Source: Candidatus Sphingomonas colombiensis
GTDB lineage: Bacteria; Pseudomonadota; Alphaproteobacteria; Sphingomonadales; Sphingomonadaceae
Direction of reading: 5' to 3'
NCBI GenBank assembly: GCA_029202845.1
Contig: CP119315.1
Coordinates: 751,501 to 815,500 of the forward strand
DNA length: 64,000 nt
Below the pieces are notes generated by a model. It had not been told where the DNA came from, did no database searches, and was given only the letters and a program-made list of their open reading frames with translations. Numbering within the stretch: position 1 is the first letter of the stretch; every line of letters begins with the position of its first letter. This document shows, in pieces, positions 15,703-24,356 of the stretch. The position numbers were made by a program, and so were the translations under genes.

Positions 15703-16902
15703 ATGGCGGGAATATCAGCCGATGAGAGGATTGCGATCGAGCGGGCGAGTGCCTCGCCGATGCTCGCGCGGGTGCGGCAATGGTCCGCGATAAATAGCGG
15801 AACGGGCAATCTTGCGGGGCTGGCGACGGTCGCCCGCATGCTCGCGGATGCTTTCGCCACGCTGCCCGGCGAGGTGCGGCTGATCGATCCGGCAAGCGCC
15901 GAACGGGTAACGCCGGCGGGCGTGGTCGAGCCGATCGCGCACGGCCGCCACCTCCACCTTTCGGTGCGGCCGGATGCGGCGGTGCGGCTGCTGCTCACCG
16001 GGCATATGGACACCGTTTATCCTGCCGATCACCCGTTCCAGACCCTCACCGACCGCCCGGACGGGACGATCAATGGCCCCGGCGTCGCGGACATGAAGGG
16101 CGGCCTCGCGGTGATGCTCGCAGCGCTTGAGGGCGTGGAGGCGGCCGGCAGCACCATCGGCTATGATGTGCTGATCAATTCCGATGAGGAAACCGGCTCC
16201 TTCTCCTCCGCCGCGCTGATAGCCGAACTGGCGCGTGGCAAGACTGCGGCGCTGACCTATGAACCCGCGCTCCCCGACGGCACACTGGCGGGCGCCCGCG
16301 GCGGCACGGGCAATTTCTCGATCGTCGTGCGCGGCCGCTCCGCCCATGCCGGGCGCAACCCGGAGGAAGGGCGCAACGCGATCGTCGCGGCGGCGGATAT
16401 CGCGCTGCGCCTCGCCGCTGTTCGAGGCCCGCGCCTCGCGGTAAATCCCGCGCGGATCGACGGGGGTGGACCGAACAATGTCGTGCCCGATCTCGCGGTG
16501 CTGCGCGTCAATTTCCGCCCTGCCGATGCCGACGAAATCTCCCGCGCTCGCGCCCATATCGATGCGACGGTGGCGGAGGTCGCGGCGGCACATGACGTTC
16601 ATATAGAGGTGCATGGCGGGTTCAATCGCCCGCCAAAGCCGATCGACACGGGCGCCGCGCGATTGTTCGATCTCGTGCGCGATGCCGGCGGCGATCTGGG
16701 CCTCACGATCGGCTGGCGCGCAACCGGCGGCGTGTGCGACGGTAACAATATCGCGGCGTGCGGCGTGCCGGTGGTGGATACCATGGGTGCGCGCGGGGGC
16801 GCGATTCATTCGGGGGAGGAATTCTTGATCGTCGACAGCCTGGCCGAGCGCGCGGCGCTCTCCGCCCTCACCATCCTGCGCATCGCGGACGGGCGCCTGT
16901 GA
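15703..16902 (+). CDS. M20 family metallohydrolase linked to astA-astB
   Basis: This 399-residue enzyme has the di-zinc M20 motifs: His101 and Asp103 in GHMDTVYP, Asp130 in GVADMKGG, and the Glu162-Glu163 pair in DEETGS. The dimerisation domain (GRSAHAGRNPEEGRNA) lies in the middle. The family includes carboxypeptidase G2, ArgE and DapE. It overlaps astA by 4 bases. Its position makes it a candidate to release succinate from N-succinylglutamate in place of the M14-type AstE, which I do not see. That role is inferred from context. Confidence 0.88.
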   Translation: MAGISADERIAIERASASPMLARVRQWSAINSGTGNLAGLATVARMLADAFATLPGEVRLIDPASAERVTPAGVVEPIAHGRHLHLSVRPDAAVRLLLTGHMDTVYPADHPFQTLTDRPDGTINGPGVADMKGGLAVMLAALEGVEAAGSTIGYDVLINSDEETGSFSSAALIAELARGKTAALTYEPALPDGTLAGARGGTGNFSIVVRGRSAHAGRNPEEGRNAIVAAADIALRLAAVRGPRLAVNPARIDGGGPNNVVPDLAVLRVNFRPADADEISRARAHIDATVAEVAAAHDVHIEVHGGFNRPPKPIDTGAARLFDLVRDAGGDLGLTIGWRATGGVCDGNNIAACGVPVVDTMGARGGAIHSGEEFLIVDSLAERAALSALTILRIADGRL

Positions 16903-17915
16903 CCTTCGTCGTCCGCGCCGCGCGCGACAACGATCTGTCGCACCTGTATGAGATGGCCAAGCTGACCGGGGGCGGCTTCACCAATCTGCCCGCCGATCGC
17001 CCCGCGCTGAAAACCAAGCTCGATCGCAGCCATGCCGCGTTCGCGCGCGAGGGTGGCGAACTGGGCGATGAATTGTTCGTGCTGATCCTCGAAAATCTCG
17101 AAACCGGGGAGGTGCGCGGCACCTGCCAATTGTTCACCCAGGTCGGGCAGCGCCATCCCTTCTACAGCTATCGCCTGAGCACGCTGACCCAGCATAGCGA
17201 CAAGCTCGGCCGTACCTTCCGTGCGGAGATGCTGTCGCTCACCACCGATCTTGAGGGATCGAGCGAAGTCGGCGGGCTGTTCCTCCATCCCGGCGAACGC
17301 GCCGGCGGACTGGGCATGCTGCTCGCCCGCAGCCGCTATCTGTTCATCCGTATGCACCGCCAGCGTTTCGCCGATCGCATCCTCGCTGAATTGCGCGGGA
17401 TCATCGACGAGGCCGGCGGATCCCCCTTCTGGGACGGTCTGGCCGGTCGCTTCTTCGGCATGAATTTTCAGGACGCGGATCAATACAATGCCATCCACGG
17501 CAACCAGTTCATCGCCGATCTCATGCCGAAACATCCGATATATACCGCGATGCTCTCCGAATCCGCGCGCGCCGCGATCGGCCTTCCCCATCCCTCGGGC
17601 CGCGCCGCAATGCGGATGCTGGAAAATGAGGGATTTGCGTTCGAAAACTACATCGACATCTTCGACGGCGGCCCGACCATGACCGCGCGCACCAACAACG
17701 TCCGCTCGATCCGCGACGCGCGCACCTCGCCGATTGTCGCGATCGACAACGAGGGCGGCGCGCAGGCGCTGGTCGCGCACGGCGCGCTGGCCGACTTCCG
17801 CTGCGCGCTGGGCACGGCGCGCGAGGTGGGCGACGCGGTGGTGATCGATCCTGCCAGCGCCCGGGCGATCGGCGTGCAGGAAGATAGTGTCATCACCTAC
17901 ACCACGAGGGCGTGA
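16899..17915 (+). CDS. astA: Arginine N-succinyltransferase
   Basis: AstA transfers succinate from succinyl-CoA to the alpha-amino group of arginine, the first step of the ammonia-producing AST pathway. The 338-residue length fits, and family segments include FVVRAARDNDL, GGFTNLPADR, EVGGLFLHP and GMNFQDADQYNA. The GTG start at 16899 overlaps the upstream stop (GTGA), and the stop overlaps the astB start. The gene belongs to a tight three-gene unit, so expression is certainly coordinated. Confidence 0.95.
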   Translation: MTFVVRAARDNDLSHLYEMAKLTGGGFTNLPADRPALKTKLDRSHAAFAREGGELGDELFVLILENLETGEVRGTCQLFTQVGQRHPFYSYRLSTLTQHSDKLGRTFRAEMLSLTTDLEGSSEVGGLFLHPGERAGGLGMLLARSRYLFIRMHRQRFADRILAELRGIIDEAGGSPFWDGLAGRFFGMNFQDADQYNAIHGNQFIADLMPKHPIYTAMLSESARAAIGLPHPSGRAAMRMLENEGFAFENYIDIFDGGPTMTARTNNVRSIRDARTSPIVAIDNEGGAQALVAHGALADFRCALGTAREVGDAVVIDPASARAIGVQEDSVITYTTRA

Positions 17916-19165
17916 TGCTGGAAATCAACTTCGACGGCATCGTCGGGCCGAGCCACAATTATGCCGGGCTCAGCCCCGGCAACCTCGCCGCTACGCGCAA
18001 CGCGGGCAATGTCGCTCACCCGCGCGCCGCCGCGTTGCAGGGCATTGCGAAGATGCGCGCCAATCTCGCGCTCGGGCTGCCGCAGGGTGTATTGCTCCCC
18101 CATCCGCGCCCGGATCATCGCTGGCTGGCCGCGCTCGCCACCGATTACGCTCATGCCGCGCCGCATCTTCAGGCGCGGGCGCTCTCGGCGTCGGCGATGT
18201 GGGCAGCCAATGCCGCGACCGTTTCGCCCGCTGCCGACACGCGCGATGGACGTTGCCACCTGACGGTCGCCAATCTGATGACCATGCCGCATCGCAGCCA
18301 CGAATGGCCCGCGACGCTGGCGCAATTGCGCACCGCATTCGCCCATCCCGCTTTCATGGTCCACGGCCCCGTCCCCGCCCCGTTTGGCGACGAGGGCGCG
18401 GCCAATCATATGCGGCTGTGCGCCGAACATGGCGCGCGGGGCATCGAGGTCTTCGTCTATGGCGAAGCCGGCGGCCGCTTTCCCGCGCGCCAGCACCGCG
18501 AGGCGAGCGAGGCGATCGCGCGGGCGCACGGGCTCGATCCGGCGCGCACCCTGTTCGTCGAGCAGTCGCCGGCGGCGATCGCCGCCGGCGCCTTCCACAA
18601 TGACGTGGTCGCGGTGGCCAATGCGCGCACCCTCTTCGCGCATGAGGAAGCCTTTGCCGACAAGGGTGGCTTCTACGCCCAATTGCGCACGCTGATGCCC
18701 GAGGTGGAGATCGTCGAGGTGCCGGTCGATCGCGTCAGCCTTGAGGATGCGATCCAATCCTATCTGTTCAATGCGCAACTCGTCTCGCCGCCGTCCGGGC
18801 AACAGACGCTGATCGTGCCCGGCGAAGTGCAGGCCAATCCGCGCGTATGGGAATGGTTGCAGGAACATATCGCCGGCAACGGCCCGATCCGCGCGGTGCA
18901 GGTGGTCGACGTGCGGGAATCCATGGCCAATGGCGGCGGCCCGGCGTGCCTGCGCCTGCGCGTCGTGGCCGATCCCGCAACGATCGATCCGCGCTTTATG
19001 GTGGATCACACGAAGCTCGATCGTATCGCCGCGACGATCGACGCACACTGGCCGGAGGCGATCGCGGTGGAGGCGATCGGCGATCCGGCGCTGGTCGCAC
19101 GCATCGAAAATGCCCGCCGCGCCTTGCTGGAAACGCTCGACCTTGTCGGATTAATTGACAGTTAA
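17915..19165 (+). CDS. astB: N-succinylarginine dihydrolase
   Basis: AstB removes both guanidino nitrogens of N-succinylarginine as ammonia and CO2, giving N-succinylornithine. The likely triad appears as Glu160 (DEGAANH), His228 (AFHNDVVAVAN) and Cys345 (GGPACLRLRVV), offset by about 15-20 residues from E. coli AstB. The N-terminus NFDGIVGPSHNYAGLS is diagnostic. The ATG at 17915 overlaps the astA TGA; a GTG one codon earlier is possible. astC and astE are absent from this unit, and astD lies alone at 32.4 kb. Confidence 0.96.
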   Translation: MLEINFDGIVGPSHNYAGLSPGNLAATRNAGNVAHPRAAALQGIAKMRANLALGLPQGVLLPHPRPDHRWLAALATDYAHAAPHLQARALSASAMWAANAATVSPAADTRDGRCHLTVANLMTMPHRSHEWPATLAQLRTAFAHPAFMVHGPVPAPFGDEGAANHMRLCAEHGARGIEVFVYGEAGGRFPARQHREASEAIARAHGLDPARTLFVEQSPAAIAAGAFHNDVVAVANARTLFAHEEAFADKGGFYAQLRTLMPEVEIVEVPVDRVSLEDAIQSYLFNAQLVSPPSGQQTLIVPGEVQANPRVWEWLQEHIAGNGPIRAVQVVDVRESMANGGGPACLRLRVVADPATIDPRFMVDHTKLDRIAATIDAHWPEAIAVEAIGDPALVARIENARRALLETLDLVGLIDS

Positions 19166-19230
19166 CCATAAGATCGCATGTCGAAATCGCGGAAATCCGC
19201 CACTGGCGCGGCGCTTGCTTATAATCGGGC

Positions 19231-19443
19231 ATGTGGTCCCGCATCGCCCGCCTGTTCGTCATCAAGACCAAGTTCGAAGCGTTTCTGATTATCTACACGC
19301 TCGGCGCCGGCGCGATTGAACGCGGCATCCACTATCTGCACGACTTTCCGGGCTACGGCGGCTGGTTGCTGTTCCTCGCGTCACCGGTCGCGGTGTTCAT
19401 GGCCGGCGCACGCATCCTGGAATCCGTCGAACGCGACCGCTGA
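19231..19443 (+). CDS. Small membrane protein (70 aa)
   Basis: The product has a basic amphipathic N-terminus (MWSRIARLFVIKTKFEAF) followed by two hydrophobic stretches at about 16-30 and 43-60 and a charged tail. It may be a two-pass inner-membrane protein. The frame is clean from an ATG 65 bases after astB. Proteins like this occur in sphingomonads but I cannot name a function. Confidence 0.65.
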   Translation: MWSRIARLFVIKTKFEAFLIIYTLGAGAIERGIHYLHDFPGYGGWLLFLASPVAVFMAGARILESVERDR

Positions 19444-19483
19444 ATCCGTTCATCGACCAACCGACGCGAACTGGCGACGAATT

Positions 19484-19507
19484 GAGATTGATATGATGTA
19501 ACATTCC
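19484..19507 (+). promoter_or_regulatory. Possible Zur box upstream of a ZnuD-like receptor gene
   Basis: The right half, ATGTAACATTCC, closely matches the ATAACATTTC half-site of the alphaproteobacterial Zur consensus. The left part, GAGATTGATAT, matches if one extra base is allowed. By hand I count about 18 of 23 consensus positions with one gap. It ends 16 bases before the receptor ATG at 19523, a position that would block transcription. The imperfect symmetry keeps confidence low. Confidence 0.35.
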
Positions 19508-19522
19508 GCTTAGCCAGCGCTC

Positions 19523-21655
19523 ATGATACAAAGAAACATCATTCTCAGTTCGCTCGCCGGCGTCCTCGCCATTTTGATCGCTTCCCCGGCACTTGCCGAT
19601 GCCGTTCCGGCGCCGGTGCAGGATGGGACGCCGCATGACGTGATCGTCTCGGCGCCCGTCGCCCGTAATGAGATGGATGTGCTGCAGGGCACTTCGGTCC
19701 TGTCCGGCGACACGCTCAACCGCGAATTGCGCCCGACGATCGGCGAGACGCTGGCGCGCCTGCCCGGCGTGTCGGCAACGTCATTCGGGCCGAGCGCATC
19801 CCGCCCGATCCTGCGCGGCTTCCAGGGCGACCGCATTCGCGTGCTGACCGACGGCATCGGCTCGGTCGACGTATCGAACACCTCGGTCGATCACGCGGTG
19901 GTGATCGATCCGTTGCTCGCCGAGCGGGTCGAGGTACTGCGCGGCCCTTCGGCATTGCTCTATGGCTCGTCGGCGGTCGGCGGCGTGGTCAACGTGATCG
20001 ATTCGCGCATCCCGCGCAGCGTGCCGGAAAACGGCTATCGTCTGAACGCGATCGGCAGCTACGCCAGCGCGGCAAGCGAACGCTCGCTCGGCGCGGCGGG
20101 CGATGTGGCGGTAACGAAGAACCTCGTGCTCCATGCCGATGGCTCATATCTCAAGGCAGATGATCTGCGCATCGGCGGCTATGTCCTGTCCCCCGGCGCG
20201 CGCGCGGCGGCGCTGGCTGCGGCGCAGGCCGCCCCCAACGACCCGATCGATTTCGCGGCCTCCGCGCAGCTCAAGGGCCGCCTGCCCAACACCGCGGCGG
20301 AAACCTGGACGGCGGGCGTCGGCGCGGCGCTGATCACCGATACCGGCTCGCTCGGCGTGTCGTATAGCCATTACGACAGCCTTTACGGCGTGCCGATCCG
20401 TTACGCGACCGAGCCGGGGCAGGATCAGGAGGCCCCGCGCCTCTCGGTCCTCCAGAACCGCTTCGATCTGCGCGGCGAGGTGCAGACCGGCGGCGGCTTC
20501 CTCGATCGTATCCGCGCCCGTGTCGCCTACGCCAATTATCGCCATTTCGAGCTTGATCCGGATGGTGAGGTGGGCACCGCTTTCTACAACAAGGGCCTCG
20601 AAGGCCGTCTCGAATTCCTTCAGTCCAATCGCGGCGGCTGGAGCGGGGCGAGCGGAGCGCAATATTTCAGCCGTCAGTTCAACGTCGTCGGCGATGAGGC
20701 ATTCCTGCCGCGCAATAATACCGAGCAGGTGGGGCTTTTCACACTCCAGCAATATGAAAACGGCCCGTTCAAGGCAGAGGGCGGCATGCGTTTCGAGCGC
20801 ACCAGCCTCGCCGCGCAGAACCCGCTCGACGATTCGCGCTTTTTCAGCGGCGCGCGCAATTTCGACACCTTCTCCGGCTCGATCGGCGCGTCTTACGGCA
20901 TCGCGAGCGGGGTTCGGATCGGCCTGAACGGCTCACGCACGGAGCGCGCGCCATCGGCCGAGGAATTGTTCGCCAACGGCGCACACGCCGGCACCCAGGC
21001 CTATGAACTCGGCAACCCGAATTTCCGCACCGAGAAATCATGGGGGCTGGAAGCGACGCTCCACGCGCACAGCGATGGCTTCAGCCTCGACGCCTCCGCC
21101 TATTACAATTGGTTCGACGACTACATTTATGAGAACCAGACGGCGCAGGCGGTGTGCGAGGCGGCGGCCGCACCATCCGGGCGCAGCGTGGACTTCCCGT
21201 GCTTCCAATATGCGCAGACCAAGGCGCGCTATTATGGCTTCGAGATCGATGCATCGAAGCGCCTAGCGACCATCGGCGGCCATACGATCAACGCCGACAT
21301 CCTCGGCGATTATGTCCGTGCAACAGTGGTGGATGTAAGCCCGGTGCCGCGCATCCCGCCGCTGCGCGTGCTCGGCGGGCTTGAGGCGCAGGGGGATCGC
21401 TCCAGCGCACGCGTCGAGGTGGAGCATGTGTTCCGGCAGAACCGCATCGCGGCTTATGAAACGCCGACCGCCGCTTATACGATGGTCAACGCGTCGCTCT
21501 CGTTCAAGCCGTTCGCGGACAATAAGGGAACGAGCATCACCATCGCGGCGAACAATATCTTCGACGTCGATGCGCGCCGCGCAGCAAGCGTGCTCAAGGA
21601 TTTCGCCCCGCTCGCCGGGCGCGACATCCGCGCCACGCTGCGTGTGGGTATCTGA
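19523..21655 (+). CDS. TonB-dependent receptor, ZnuD-like
   Basis: The 710-residue outer-membrane transporter has a signal peptide (cleaved near PALA-DA), a plug domain at about 40-165 and a 22-strand-type barrel ending in the aromatic-poor RATLRVGI. The plug carries TSVDHAVVIDPLLAERVEVL and GSSAVGGVVNVIDSRIP, features shared with zinc receptor ZnuD of Neisseria and Caulobacter. That, and the Zur-like site upstream, suggest zinc uptake. The long His/Asp-rich loop of neisserial ZnuD is not visible. Heme or another chelate remains possible. Confidence 0.85.
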   Translation: MIQRNIILSSLAGVLAILIASPALADAVPAPVQDGTPHDVIVSAPVARNEMDVLQGTSVLSGDTLNRELRPTIGETLARLPGVSATSFGPSASRPILRGFQGDRIRVLTDGIGSVDVSNTSVDHAVVIDPLLAERVEVLRGPSALLYGSSAVGGVVNVIDSRIPRSVPENGYRLNAIGSYASAASERSLGAAGDVAVTKNLVLHADGSYLKADDLRIGGYVLSPGARAAALAAAQAAPNDPIDFAASAQLKGRLPNTAAETWTAGVGAALITDTGSLGVSYSHYDSLYGVPIRYATEPGQDQEAPRLSVLQNRFDLRGEVQTGGGFLDRIRARVAYANYRHFELDPDGEVGTAFYNKGLEGRLEFLQSNRGGWSGASGAQYFSRQFNVVGDEAFLPRNNTEQVGLFTLQQYENGPFKAEGGMRFERTSLAAQNPLDDSRFFSGARNFDTFSGSIGASYGIASGVRIGLNGSRTERAPSAEELFANGAHAGTQAYELGNPNFRTEKSWGLEATLHAHSDGFSLDASAYYNWFDDYIYENQTAQAVCEAAAAPSGRSVDFPCFQYAQTKARYYGFEIDASKRLATIGGHTINADILGDYVRATVVDVSPVPRIPPLRVLGGLEAQGDRSSARVEVEHVFRQNRIAAYETPTAAYTMVNASLSFKPFADNKGTSITIAANNIFDVDARRAASVLKDFAPLAGRDIRATLRVGI

Positions 21656-21661
21656 TCGATC

Positions 21662-21694
21662 GCCCGGCTCCCCCGGTCAGCGGGGGAGCCGGGC
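21662..21694. terminator. Strong bidirectional hairpin between receptor and RNase T2 genes
   Basis: A perfect 14-bp stem (21662-21675 with 21681-21694, GCCCGGCTCCCCCG and its complement) closes a GTCAG loop. It fills the 46-base gap between two convergent stop codons. There is no T tract on either side, so it may act as a barrier or a protective 3' structure as well as a terminator. Confidence 0.65.
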
Positions 21695-21701
21695 AACGTG
21701 C

Positions 21702-22418
21702 TTAGCGCGGCCCGCGCCAGATCTTCAGCTGCGCATCCGGCGAAAGGCCGCCTTGATGCGCCGGGCAGGTGGCGTAAGCGAATTTCTTGTCGAGGCACAG
21801 CCACACCTCGTCCAGCCAGCCTTCGCGGTTCGCCGTCACGCGCATCATGTCCGCGCGGATGCCCGGATTCGCGCGCGCCACCGCCGCCGCGAACTGCCCT
21901 GCCGTGAGCGGGCGGCGCGAGAGCGCGTTCATATCGGGATAGCGCAACTTGCCATACATGCCGGTCGAGCGCCGGAAATAACTCGCCGGGGTTTCGCCGG
22001 GCATGCAGGTGCCATGCTTGGACCATTCGTGCTGAAGCAATTGCGCGGACGGCGTGGAGCACAGATTGGCGGCCAGCGCCGGGCGCGGCAGGATATTGGT
22101 GGTGGTGCAATATTGCGGCCAGTCCTTGCCCTCGCCATCCGGCCACAGGCCGTGCAGCACGAAGCCGAAGCGGTTCGCGCCGCACTGCATCCGTGCCTTC
22201 GGATCATGCATCCGCGTACGACAAAATTGCGGGGACCAGCTGATGGCCAGCGTATAGCCGCCGATCGGCAGCACGCGTTGCGGCTCGCGCTCGGTGGCCA
22301 GATCGGGGTGCGGCGTGGCGATATCGTTCGGCACGACGCAACGATTGGCCTGTGCTCCCGCCACGCCGGGCAGCGCTATAGCGGCCGCGGCGACCAGCAG
22401 CGCGCGATTACGGATCAT
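21702..22418 (-). CDS. Secreted ribonuclease T2
   Basis: The 238-residue enzyme cleaves single-stranded RNA through a 2',3'-cyclic intermediate. Both catalytic signatures are present: HGLWPD at 89-94 and HEWSKHGTC at 130-138. A signal peptide of about 22 residues directs export. Paired cysteines (Cys66, Cys79, Cys104, Cys120, Cys138) suggest disulfides. The start ATG overlaps the stop of the membrane protein gene upstream (ATGA, 22415-22418). A role in scavenging extracellular RNA is likely. Confidence 0.93.
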   Translation of the reverse strand: MIRNRALLVAAAAIALPGVAGAQANRCVVPNDIATPHPDLATEREPQRVLPIGGYTLAISWSPQFCRTRMHDPKARMQCGANRFGFVLHGLWPDGEGKDWPQYCTTTNILPRPALAANLCSTPSAQLLQHEWSKHGTCMPGETPASYFRRSTGMYGKLRYPDMNALSRRPLTAGQFAAAVARANPGIRADMMRVTANREGWLDEVWLCLDKKFAYATCPAHQGGLSPDAQLKIWRGPR

Positions 22419-22843
22419 GCTATATCTTCTCCATCGACCTTTTCGCCGAACCAAAGCTTTGCGTCCGGCTTGAACAGCAACACCGCCGCCGCGATGTAGA
22501 GCAGCGACACCATGATGCTGAGCAATGCCGCCAGCACCGGTGCGCCGGCCATCAATGCGCGGATATTGCCGGCGACCCCCAGCACAGAAAACGCGGCGAA
22601 CACGACGACCACCCACTTCGCCGCCGCGCTGGGCTTGCGCGCCGTAAAATACCACAAGGTCACCGCGATCACGATGCCGATCACCACGGTCACCGGCATC
22701 AGCCATTGCGCCCCGGCGATAACCGGATTGCTCGCGAGCATCGCCTGGCGCCCCTGCCAGGTGAATGCGGAAACGACGAGGCCAAGGACGAAGGAGGCCA
22801 GATAAAGCTGTTCGTAGCGAACGATCGATGGTGGACGCTGCAT
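22415..22843 (-). CDS. Four-helix inner-membrane protein, unknown function
   Basis: This 142-residue protein has four hydrophobic segments at about 14-30, 47-66, 77-92 and 100-121, short loops, and a charged cytoplasmic tail (KLWFGEKVDGEDIA). I recognise no family. It is translationally coupled to RNase T2 by an ATGA overlap, which suggests joint expression; the link in function is unclear. Confidence 0.75.
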   Translation of the reverse strand: MQRPPSIVRYEQLYLASFVLGLVVSAFTWQGRQAMLASNPVIAGAQWLMPVTVVIGIVIAVTLWYFTARKPSAAAKWVVVVFAAFSVLGVAGNIRALMAGAPVLAALLSIMVSLLYIAAAVLLFKPDAKLWFGEKVDGEDIA

Positions 22844-22899
22844 GTTTCTTCCCCTTTATGCCCCGCAACCTACCGTGGCGGCGCGCCCGCGCAAGCCGC

Positions 22900-23745
22900 T
22901 CAGGCGGGCGCGAAATCCAGCCCGATGTCGGCGGCCGGCGCGGATTGGGTGATCCGCCCCACGCTGATATAGGTGACGCCGGTTTCGGCGATGGCGCGGA
23001 TCGTCTCCAGCGTCACGCCGCCCGATGCTTCCACCGGCACGCGCCCGCCGATGAGCGTCACCGCGCCCCGCAGCGTCGGCCCGGCCATATTGTCGAGCAG
23101 CAGATAGGTCGCCCCCGCCGCCAGTGCCGGCTCGATCTGGTCGATCCGGTCCACCTCAACGATGATCTCGGGGATCGCCGCCGCCTTTGCGCGGCGCACC
23201 GCTTCGCCCACGTCGCCCGCGATCGCGACGTGATTGTCCTTGATCATCGCCGCATCCCACAGCCCCATGCGGTGGTTCTTCGCGCCGCCCATGCGGGTCG
23301 CGTATTTTTCCAGGCGGCGCAGGCCGGGGATCGTCTTGCGGGTATCGAGCAGGGTCGCGCCAGTGCCGGCGATGCGATCGACGTAGGCGCGCGTCAGCGT
23401 CGCGATGCCCGACAGGTGCTGCGCGGTGTTGAGCGCGGATCGCTCCGCCGTCAGCATCGCGCGTGCGCTACCCTCCAGCCGCATCAGATCGGTGCCGCGC
23501 GGCACGGTCGTGCCGTCCGCGACCAGTGTTTCTATCACTACAGCGGGATCGAGCGCGCGGAAGAAAGCGGCAGCGACCTCCAGCCCGGCGACGGTGATCG
23601 CATCACGCGTGCCCATCACCGCGCGGAACCGCGCCTCGGCCGGGATCACCGCGTCGCAAGTGACGTCGCCCTTGTCCCCCAAATCCTCGGCGAGTGTCGC
23701 ACGAACGAAAGCATCCAGATCAAACCCATCAAGCACGAACGTCAC
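22900..23745 (-). CDS. nadC: Nicotinate-nucleotide pyrophosphorylase (quinolinate phosphoribosyltransferase)
   Basis: NadC converts quinolinate and PRPP to nicotinate mononucleotide in de novo NAD synthesis. Family strings include LAEDLGDKGDVTCD at the N-terminus, AERSALNTAQHLSGIAT, DTRKTIPGLRRLEKYA, and GGAKNHRMGLWDAAMIKDNH. These hold the basic residues that bind the two carboxylates and PRPP. The GTG at 23745 is preceded by GAGGAGA, which decides the start. It overlaps the end of the upstream SH3 gene by 4 bases. nadA and nadB are not in the window. Confidence 0.95.
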   Translation of the reverse strand: MTFVLDGFDLDAFVRATLAEDLGDKGDVTCDAVIPAEARFRAVMGTRDAITVAGLEVAAAFFRALDPAVVIETLVADGTTVPRGTDLMRLEGSARAMLTAERSALNTAQHLSGIATLTRAYVDRIAGTGATLLDTRKTIPGLRRLEKYATRMGGAKNHRMGLWDAAMIKDNHVAIAGDVGEAVRRAKAAAIPEIIVEVDRIDQIEPALAAGATYLLLDNMAGPTLRGAVTLIGGRVPVEASGGVTLETIRAIAETGVTYISVGRITQSAPAADIGLDFAPA

Positions 23746-24260
23746 GGCAATGTCTCCTCGGGCGCAACGCCCCATAAATGCGATGTTTCTATGAAGCCGG
23801 CCTGCCCGCGCACGTCGAGCCGACACCAGCCGTCGCCACACTGGCTCACGCGCCCGACCACGCCCGGCTCCGCACGCCACATCACCTTGGCGCCGGCCGA
23901 TGGCTTCTCGCGCAATTCGACAATCTCGCCCTGCACCAGCGCGGTGCGGCGCTGGCTGACCATCTTGCCCTGCATCCAGCCCTGCACGCCGGCCGGGTCC
24001 TCCACCTTGCGCCAGTCCTGAAACGCATCGACCACGCGCACTGGCAGATCGGCGCGGACATAGAGCCAGGTCGCGGGATAATTGCGGCCGGGCCCGCTGC
24101 GCATCCGCGCGCGCGACGGCGCGATCGAGGCGAAATACGGCCCCTTCTTCGGCGGATCGGCCGCGATCGCTCCGCGAACGGTCAAGCCGCCCACCATCGC
24201 ATCGCCTGCGATCAACGCGCCCGCCATCATCATGGCCATCAGCACCGACACCCGTCGCAT
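23742..24260 (-). CDS. Secreted bacterial SH3-domain protein
   Basis: The 172-residue protein has an N-terminal signal sequence (cut near AIAA-DP). Two SH3-like segments follow: RMRSGPGRNYPATWLYVRAD (about 53-72) with WRKVEDPAGVQGWM, and LREKPSAGAKVMWRAEPG with WCRLDVRGQAGFI. Such SH3 domains usually bind cell wall peptides. It overlaps nadC by 4 bases and is probably the first gene of that transcript. The pairing with nadC is likely an accident of operon packing. Confidence 0.85.
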   Translation of the reverse strand: MRRVSVLMAMMMAGALIAGDAMVGGLTVRGAIAADPPKKGPYFASIAPSRARMRSGPGRNYPATWLYVRADLPVRVVDAFQDWRKVEDPAGVQGWMQGKMVSQRRTALVQGEIVELREKPSAGAKVMWRAEPGVVGRVSQCGDGWCRLDVRGQAGFIETSHLWGVAPEETLP

Positions 24261-24356
24261 CTTATTCCCCTGTTGCTGGAGCGTATCGACCTTTCACGCT
24301 TCGTCCGATTGATCAATGCCGTTGACGCCGGCCGAGCCGTTCGCCAAGCCCCATTC

